A model generated the notes under the pieces. It worked only from the letters and a program-made list of their open reading frames with translations, searched no databases and was not told where the DNA came from. DNA of 64,000 nt from JAICYJ01 sp038212095 (GTDB lineage Bacteria > Actinomycetota > Thermoleophilia > Gaiellales > JAICJC01), in NCBI GenBank assembly GCA_038212095.1, contig JBBQUW010000001.1:1-64000 (forward strand), in the 5' to 3' direction. The first letter of the stretch is position 1; the number at the start of each line of letters is the position of its first letter. This document shows positions 58,961-64,000 of the stretch, one piece after another. Position numbers and translations under genes: made by a program.

Positions 58961-60805
58961 ATGACCGAGACACGCGACGACCTCCGAAACGTGGCCATTA
59001 TCGCCCACGTCGACCACGGCAAGACGACGCTCGTGGACGCGATGTTGTGGCAGTCCGGCGCGTTTCGGGCCAACGAGACGGTGGCCGATCGCGTGATGGA
59101 CTCGACCGACCTGGAGCGCGAGAAGGGCATCACGATCCTGGCCAAGAACACGGCCGTGCGACACGGCGGCGTCAAGATCAACATCATAGACACGCCCGGG
59201 CATGCCGACTTCGGCGGTGAGGTGGAGCGCGGTTTGACGATGGTGGACGGCGTGCTGTTGCTGGTCGATGCCAGCGAGGGGCCGCTGCCGCAGACCCGGT
59301 TCGTGCTGCGAAAGGCACTCGAGGCGCGGCTACCCGTGATCCTGGTGGTGAACAAGATCGATCGCCCCGATGCCCGCATCGGCGAGGTGGTGGACGAGGT
59401 CTACGAACTGTTCTTCGACCTCGGCGCCGAGGAGGGCCAGATCGAGTTCCCGATCGTCTACACCAATGCGCGCGCCGGCCAGGCCACGCTCGACCCGGAG
59501 CATCCCGGCAGCGACCTGGAGCCGCTGTTCGACGTGCTGCTGGCGCACGTGCCGGCGCCGCGGCATGACCCGCAGCATCCGTTGCAGGCGCTCGTCACCA
59601 ACCTCGACGCCTCGCCGTACTTGGGCCGGCTGGCGCTGTGCCGCGTCCACCACGGCAGGCTGCGCCGCGGCGATCAGGTCTCCTGGTGCCGCGCCGACGG
59701 CTCGATCCAGCGGGTCAAGGTGACGGAGCTGTTCGTCACCGAGGAGCTGGAGCGGGTGGATGCGGAGGAGGTGGGGGCGGGCGAGATCATCGCGATCGCC
59801 GGCCTGCCTGACGTGACGATCGGCGAGACGATTGCCGACCTCGACGACCCCCGTCCGCTGCCGGTGATCCACGTTGATGATCCCAGCCTGGCGATGACGA
59901 TCGGCATAAACACCTCACCGCTGGCCGGCCGCAGCGGCAGCAAGCTGACAGCCCGGCTGGTCAAGACGCGGCTCGACCAGGAGCTGGTTGGCAACGTCTC
60001 GCTGCGCGTGCTCGACACCGAACGGCCGGACACCTGGGAGGTGCAGGGGCGAGGCGAGCTGCAGCTGGCGGTGCTGGTCGAGATCATGCGTCGCGAGGGC
60101 TTCGAGCTGACCGTGGGCAAGCCGCAGGTCGTGACCAAGGAGATCGACGGCAAGCTGTGCGAGCCGATGGAGCACCTCTCGGTGGACGTGCCGGAGGACT
60201 ACGTGGGCGTCGTCACCCAACTCCTGGCGCTGCGCAAGGGGCGCATGGAGCAGATGGTCAACCACGGCTCGGGCTGGGTGCGGATGGAGTTCATCGTGCC
60301 TGCTCGCGGACTGATCGGTTTCCGCACCGAGTTCCTCACCGAGACGCGCGGCACCGGCATCCTGCACCACGTGTTCGATCGCTACGAGCCCTGGCACGGC
60401 GAGATGCGGACGCGGCCGACCGGCAGCCTTGTGGCCGATCGCAGCGGCAAGACCTCGAGCTTCGCGCTGTTCAACCTGCAGGAGCGCGGCACCCTGTTCG
60501 TGGGCCCGGGCGAGGACGTCTACGAGGGTGCCGTGGTGGGCGAGAACGCGCGTTCCGACGACCTGGACGTGAACGCCACCAAGGAGAAGAAGCTGACCAA
60601 CATGCGCTCGTCCACCTCGGACGAGCTCGTGCGGCTGATTCCCCATCGGCTGCTATCGCTCGACCAGGCGCTCGAGTTCATCCGCGAGGACGAGTGCGTC
60701 GAGGTGACGCCGGGTGCCGTCAGGTTGCGCAAGGTGCTGCTGGACGGCACGTCGCGAGCAAGCGCGAGGAGCCGCGCCGCACGGGCGCGATCCACGACGG
60801 CGTGA
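58961..60805 (+). CDS. typA: translational GTPase TypA/BipA
   Basis: 614 residues from ATG 58961. GTPase motifs IIAHVDHGKTTLVDAMLWQS (G1), DSTDLEREKGITILAKNTAV (G2/switch I), IDTPGHADFGGEVERGLTMV (G3), LVVNKIDRPDARIGEVVDEV (G4); then EF-G-like domains II, III and V, and the BipA C-terminal domain with GSWVRMEFIVPARGLIGF-like sequence and NARSDDLDVNATKEKKLTNM. Full length. A ribosome-associated GTPase for assembly and stress or cold adaptation. GTGA overlap with the downstream transporter. Confidence 0.97.
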   Translation: MTETRDDLRNVAIIAHVDHGKTTLVDAMLWQSGAFRANETVADRVMDSTDLEREKGITILAKNTAVRHGGVKINIIDTPGHADFGGEVERGLTMVDGVLLLVDASEGPLPQTRFVLRKALEARLPVILVVNKIDRPDARIGEVVDEVYELFFDLGAEEGQIEFPIVYTNARAGQATLDPEHPGSDLEPLFDVLLAHVPAPRHDPQHPLQALVTNLDASPYLGRLALCRVHHGRLRRGDQVSWCRADGSIQRVKVTELFVTEELERVDAEEVGAGEIIAIAGLPDVTIGETIADLDDPRPLPVIHVDDPSLAMTIGINTSPLAGRSGSKLTARLVKTRLDQELVGNVSLRVLDTERPDTWEVQGRGELQLAVLVEIMRREGFELTVGKPQVVTKEIDGKLCEPMEHLSVDVPEDYVGVVTQLLALRKGRMEQMVNHGSGWVRMEFIVPARGLIGFRTEFLTETRGTGILHHVFDRYEPWHGEMRTRPTGSLVADRSGKTSSFALFNLQERGTLFVGPGEDVYEGAVVGENARSDDLDVNATKEKKLTNMRSSTSDELVRLIPHRLLSLDQALEFIREDECVEVTPGAVRLRKVLLDGTSRASARSRAARARSTTA

Positions 60806-62040
60806 GCCGTCTGGCGGGGCTCTGGCTCGACGTCTCGCCGCTGCGCGACTCGCCGGCGTACCGGCGGTTGTGGCTGGGCGATCTCGTTGCCGCCGCGGGA
60901 TCGCAGCTCGCCGCCGTGGCGCTGCCCTACCAGGTCTACCGGCTGACCGGGTCCTCGTTGGACGTGGGCCTGATCGGCCTGGCGGCGTTGGGGCCGCTGC
61001 TGCTCGGCTCGCTCGCATCGGGTGCGATCGCCGATGCGTTCGACCGCCGCACCCTGCTGATCGCCAGCCAGCTGGCGTCGGTGGCCGGCTGCCTGGTGCT
61101 GGCCCTGCTGAGCGCCGCCGGCAGGCCGCCGCTGGGCCTGCTCTACCTGCTGGCCGCGCTGCTCGCCTTCGCGTCCAGCATCGAGTCGCCGGTGCGAAAC
61201 GCGGTCATCCCCGGTCTGGTCGGTCTGCAGCGGGTGCCGGCCGCCTCGGCGCTGAACCAGATCGTCGACCAGACCTCCCAGATCGCCGGTCCGGCATTTG
61301 CCGGTGTGCTGCTCGCCGCGTTCGGCATCGCCACCACCTACACCGTGGCGCTGGTCGGCTTCGCGTTGGGTGTGGCGGTGGCTGTGCGGCTTCCGGCGAT
61401 GCGCCCGGTCGGCGCTGTAACGGCACCGGGGTGGGCGGCCTTGAGGGAGGGGCTGGCCTTTGCCCGCAGCCAGCCCGCGCTGATGGGGACGTTCGTCGTC
61501 GATCTCAACGCGATGGTGTTCGGCATGCCGCGGGCGCTGTTTCCCGCGCTGGCTGCGGGCACGTTCGGAGTCGGCCCGCGCGGGCTCGGCCTGCTCTATG
61601 CGGCCCCGGCGGCGGGCGCACTGCTGGCGGCGATCTCAAGCGGGTGGATCGCCCAGGTGAGCCGTCAGGGCATGGCGGTGATGGCCAGCGTCGTGGCGTG
61701 GGGTGCCGCGATTGCGGCGTTCGGGCTGGTGCCGGGCGATCTGTTCTGGCTTGCGCTGCTGCTGCTGGCCGCGGCGGGCGCGGCGGACGTGATATCGGCC
61801 GTGTTTCGCAACACGCTCATGCAGCAGGTGGCACCCGATCAACTGCGAGGGCGGATGGCGGCGCTGCACATCGCGGTCGTGACCAGCGGTCCCCGGCTGG
61901 GCGATGCGGAGTCCGGGTTGGTGGCGAGTGCCACCTCGGTCGGATTCTCCGTCGTCTCGGGAGGAGTGATCTGCATCGCCGGGGTGGCGCTGATGCAGGT
62001 GCTTGCGCCCGCGCTGGCCCGATATCGCCGGCCCGTCTAG
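60802..62040 (+). CDS. MFS exporter, paralogue of 46438-47679
   Basis: 412 residues from GTG 60802, overlapping the typA stop. Twelve helices: YRRLWLGDLVAAAGSQLAAV, ALPYQVYRLTGSSLDVGLIG, SGAIADAFDRRTLLIASQLA and DVISAVFRNTLMQQVAPDQL, the MFS_3/EntS-type pattern shared with the other transporter in this window. Substrate unknown. Translational coupling to typA is unusual. Confidence 0.9.
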   Translation: MSRLAGLWLDVSPLRDSPAYRRLWLGDLVAAAGSQLAAVALPYQVYRLTGSSLDVGLIGLAALGPLLLGSLASGAIADAFDRRTLLIASQLASVAGCLVLALLSAAGRPPLGLLYLLAALLAFASSIESPVRNAVIPGLVGLQRVPAASALNQIVDQTSQIAGPAFAGVLLAAFGIATTYTVALVGFALGVAVAVRLPAMRPVGAVTAPGWAALREGLAFARSQPALMGTFVVDLNAMVFGMPRALFPALAAGTFGVGPRGLGLLYAAPAAGALLAAISSGWIAQVSRQGMAVMASVVAWGAAIAAFGLVPGDLFWLALLLLAAAGAADVISAVFRNTLMQQVAPDQLRGRMAALHIAVVTSGPRLGDAESGLVASATSVGFSVVSGGVICIAGVALMQVLAPALARYRRPV

Positions 62041-62060
62041 ATCCCAGCCGCTGCGCGGCG

Positions 62061-62996
62061 TCAGGCGGCGGCGCCACCCTTGGGGTGCGAGCGAGTGGTG
62101 GGAGGCGTGGGCGAGGTCGGACGCCTGGGAGGGCTGGTGGGCGGGGTTGCGGTGCTCTGACGCTTGCCTTGAGCCGTGCCCTGACCCTGACCCGTGCCTT
62201 GACCCCCGGCTTGTCCCCTGCCCCGGCCAGTGCCCTGGCGAGCCGTACCCTGGCCCGTGCTTTGGCGAGCGCCTTGACCCGTGCCATGACCCGCGCCCTT
62301 GCCGCCCGCCTTCCGGACGCCGCCATGCCCGGCGTGGCCGGCGGCCGCTCCACGGGTGGTGGTCGGCTGCTTGCCCTGGCCGCTTGCACCCGGGGCGGAC
62401 GACGCCTTTCCCGGGCTCGTGTGCGCAGTGGTGACCGGGATCGGCTGTGGGTGTGGATGCTGCTCGAGCTTCGTGGTGATCGCCGCCGTGCCGACCAGTG
62501 CCGTGCCGGCGACCGCCGAGACGACGATCAGATGTGTGGCGCCGGTGGCGCTTGCCGCGCTGAATCCGGGCACCTGCGCCGCCAGTGCCTTCGCCGTCGA
62601 GGCGCGGGCGGCCATCGCGGCGCCGGCGCCGGCGCCGGCGATCCTCATCCCGCGGCGTTCACCCCGTCGAGCGGCCTCGGCGTCGCCACCCAGCACCCAT
62701 CTCGAGTCGGCCCCTCGCAGGCCGCAGATCGAGCGCAGCACCATCAGCTCCTCGTCGACGGGGCGGCTCGACGTCGCGGTATCCCGCACCGCCCGCAGCA
62801 GCCACGCCCGCGGCGCGCGCAGTCGGCCGCCCAGCAGCAGCGCTTGGTGGGCGTCCAGGAAGGCAGCCCGTTGCAGCGACCGGGCGTTCGCGTCATCGCC
62901 GGTCAGGAAGAGGGCGTACTCGAACACCGCGTCGCCGTGGCGTCGCAGGGCTCGGCCGAGCCAATGTGCTGGCGGGAGATGCCGGCGTGAGAACAC
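62061..62996 (-). CDS. sigma-like N-terminal domain, membrane helix and low-complexity tail
   Basis: 311 residues. Residues 10-95 resemble sigma-70 region 2 of ECF factors (LRRHGDAVFEYALFLTGDDA, AAFLDAHQALLLGGRLRAPR, AWLLRAVRDTA) but no region 4 helix-turn-helix follows. Instead there is an Ala/Gly-rich stretch, a membrane helix (LIVVSAVAGTALVGTAAITT) and about 120 residues of Gly/Gln/Thr/Arg repeats (GTGQG, GTARQGTGRGRGQAGGQGTG). It may be a membrane-tethered sigma-like regulator or a degenerate gene with an extracellular basic tail. Convergent with the MFS gene. Confidence 0.6.
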   Translation of the reverse strand: MFSRRHLPPAHWLGRALRRHGDAVFEYALFLTGDDANARSLQRAAFLDAHQALLLGGRLRAPRAWLLRAVRDTATSSRPVDEELMVLRSICGLRGADSRWVLGGDAEAARRGERRGMRIAGAGAGAAMAARASTAKALAAQVPGFSAASATGATHLIVVSAVAGTALVGTAAITTKLEQHPHPQPIPVTTAHTSPGKASSAPGASGQGKQPTTTRGAAAGHAGHGGVRKAGGKGAGHGTGQGARQSTGQGTARQGTGRGRGQAGGQGTGQGQGTAQGKRQSTATPPTSPPRRPTSPTPPTTRSHPKGGAAA

Positions 62997-63061
62997 GCTT
63001 CATCTATCGGCAGATCGGGCTGGTCAGCTGAACCGCGGCGTGATCCGCCGCGTGTGCCTGC

Positions 63062-63580
63062 TCACGGCCGCCACTTGATGCCGCAGCCGATCGGCTCAGT
63101 CTCGGGCCGGCGCAGCTCGACCCCCGACAGCACATCGTCCAACGCCTCGCGCAGCCACAGAGCGTTGGCGGCTGGATCGTCGTAGTCCTCGTCCGGGGCG
63201 CCCCGGTAGCGCACGTGCATGTCGCGATCGATCACGAACACGTCCGGCGTGGTGCGTGCGCCAAAGCTGCGCGCCACCTCCTGGGAAGCGTCGAGCAGGT
63301 ACGGCGCGCTCCAGCGCTCGCTCGTCACGCGCGCCCGCATCGCATCCGCTGAGTCGGCGGGATATCGGTCGGCGTCGTTGGAGTTGACGAACAGCACGGC
63401 GACCCCACGGGCGGCGTACTGGTCGGCCACGTCCAGCAGCCGCTGGTGCCAGGCAAGCGCGTAGGGGCAGTGGTTGCAGGTAAAGATCACCGCCACCGGT
63501 CCGTGTGCCGCCATGTCCGACAGCGTGTGCGTCTTCCCTTCGGTGTCGCGCAGCGAGAAGTCTGGCGCGGTCGCGATCAC
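63062..63580 (-). CDS. thioredoxin-fold (AhpC/TSA, resA-like) protein
   Basis: 172 residues. ATAPDFSLRDTEGKTHTLSD is the family start; the redox motif is FTCNHCPYALAWHQRL (C-x-x-C as CNHC), then VAVLFVNSNDADRYPADSAD, QEVARSFGARTTPDVFVIDR (cis-Pro) and VRYRGAPDEDYDDP. Cytoplasmic. Belongs to the thioredoxin-family group with TCNHCPY motif; partner unknown. Overlaps the next gene upstream by 4 bp. Confidence 0.93.
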   Translation of the reverse strand: MIATAPDFSLRDTEGKTHTLSDMAAHGPVAVIFTCNHCPYALAWHQRLLDVADQYAARGVAVLFVNSNDADRYPADSADAMRARVTSERWSAPYLLDASQEVARSFGARTTPDVFVIDRDMHVRYRGAPDEDYDDPAANALWLREALDDVLSGVELRRPETEPIGCGIKWRP

Positions 63581-63897
63581 GCGGCCACCGCCCTACCGAT
63601 CGCGGCTCGCAGCTCGGTCAGATCGGGCGTCGGCGAGGCCCGCCCTTCGCTGGTGCGGTAGACGCGGCACGACAGCCCGATGCCAGAGTCGGCCGGGAAC
63701 GGGTCGTGACCGTTGATGAGGATGGTCGGCGAGCCTGCGAAGCCCTCGCGCTCGGCCTGCGCGTCGCTGACCACCTCGCGCAGCGCGATGGTGGACGGAT
63801 CGATGCCGGCTTCGCGCGCGGCCAGTTGCAGATCGGCGAGCGCGCGCTCGACGGACGGGCAGCCGTCCCACCACAGCAGCTCGATACGCGGCACCAT
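63577..63897 (-). CDS. small thioredoxin-like (DF-family) protein
   Basis: 106 residues. IELLWWDGCPSVERALADLQ has a single Cys in W-x-G-C-P-x-x-x-x, and FAGSPTILINGHDPFPAD holds the cis-Pro and the D-P-F segment; SGIGLSCRVYRTSEG follows. Matches the DF-family thioredoxin-like proteins near heavy-metal and thiol genes. Four-bp overlap with the downstream thioredoxin-fold gene makes a two-gene redox operon. Confidence 0.88.
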   Translation of the reverse strand: MVPRIELLWWDGCPSVERALADLQLAAREAGIDPSTIALREVVSDAQAEREGFAGSPTILINGHDPFPADSGIGLSCRVYRTSEGRASPTPDLTELRAAIGRAVAA

Positions 63898-64000
63898 GTT
63901 CTCAGCATACCCGCGATGGTCGGCGCCGCGTCTTCGCGCGATTGCTGACCGGGCCGCCGCCGTACTGCCGGTTTCGTCACGGCACCCTTTTTGGGTGACG

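Overview
The window is high-GC bacterial DNA, most likely from an actinobacterium (Actinomycetota). The clues are many GTG starts, SD-led and leaderless genes, actinobacterial-type regulators and transporters, and dense convergent, divergent and overlapping gene pairs. A Thermoleophilia/Solirubrobacterales-like host is a guess from gene content only; no rRNA or complete tRNA is present to test it.

Positions 1 to about 14,638 are an integrated mobile element. Its right end is marked by a displaced 3' half of a tRNA-Thr(CGT) gene (14596-14638), preceded by an excisionase-like gene and a tyrosine recombinase. The left end lies before position 1. The part from 1 to 8249 is bounded by two identical 140-bp direct repeats and looks like a cargo cassette. 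It holds a winged-helix / membrane protein / papain-like protein operon, a divergent membrane-anchored NPCBM-domain protein with a broken reading frame, an IS481-like insertion sequence, a membrane pentapeptide-repeat protein, a GNAT acetyltransferase, and a DNA-binding protein preceded by a (GA)24 tract. The part from 8250 to 14,118 holds an operon of three overlapping small genes, an XRE regulator, a HEAT-repeat segment and an alpha/beta hydrolase segment lying in one frame but separated by an amber codon, and int/xis. Near-palindromic operators sharing the half-site ATGATGATC sit in front of both the small-gene operon and xis-int, so one regulator may control both.

From about 14,640 onward the content is chromosomal. 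At 15-19 kb are a DUF892 ferritin-like protein, a GlsB-type membrane protein, a PAS gene fragment and a GGDEF/HATPase gene that meet tail to tail at a probable rearrangement junction, and a PAS sensor kinase. At 19-24 kb are a BNR-repeat protein with a MoaD/ThiS-like partner, a formaldehyde-activating-enzyme homologue, DedA, an enolase-superfamily enzyme and a D-threonine-aldolase-like PLP enzyme. At 24.5-28.2 kb is a three-subunit molybdenum hydroxylase. At 28-31 kb are a GST, an autoregulated and probably leaderless MarR gene, and a frameshifted DHA2 exporter. At 31-35 kb are a DapB-like reductase, a GcvT-domain protein with an unrecognised N-terminal domain, and a MurI-like protein lacking one catalytic cysteine.

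From 35 to 46.5 kb are mainly single metabolic genes: a PLP decarboxylase, a luciferase-like oxidoreductase, ARPP-1, PAC2, a sulfotransferase, MsrA, a cupin plus FAD oxidase pair, and an MBL hydrolase. The most notable is a peroxiredoxin-like gene (42036-42488) whose peroxidatic cysteine codon is an in-frame TGA followed at once by two perfect stem-loops, a strong candidate selenoprotein next to msrA. From 46 to 64 kb are paralogous MFS exporters, a DEDDh exonuclease/DUF294 pair, a DrrAB-type ABC exporter, a YgjP-type metallopeptidase, glycerol kinase, a TetR-controlled DHA2 exporter, typA/bipA, a sigma-like membrane protein with a low-complexity tail, and two thioredoxin-fold proteins.
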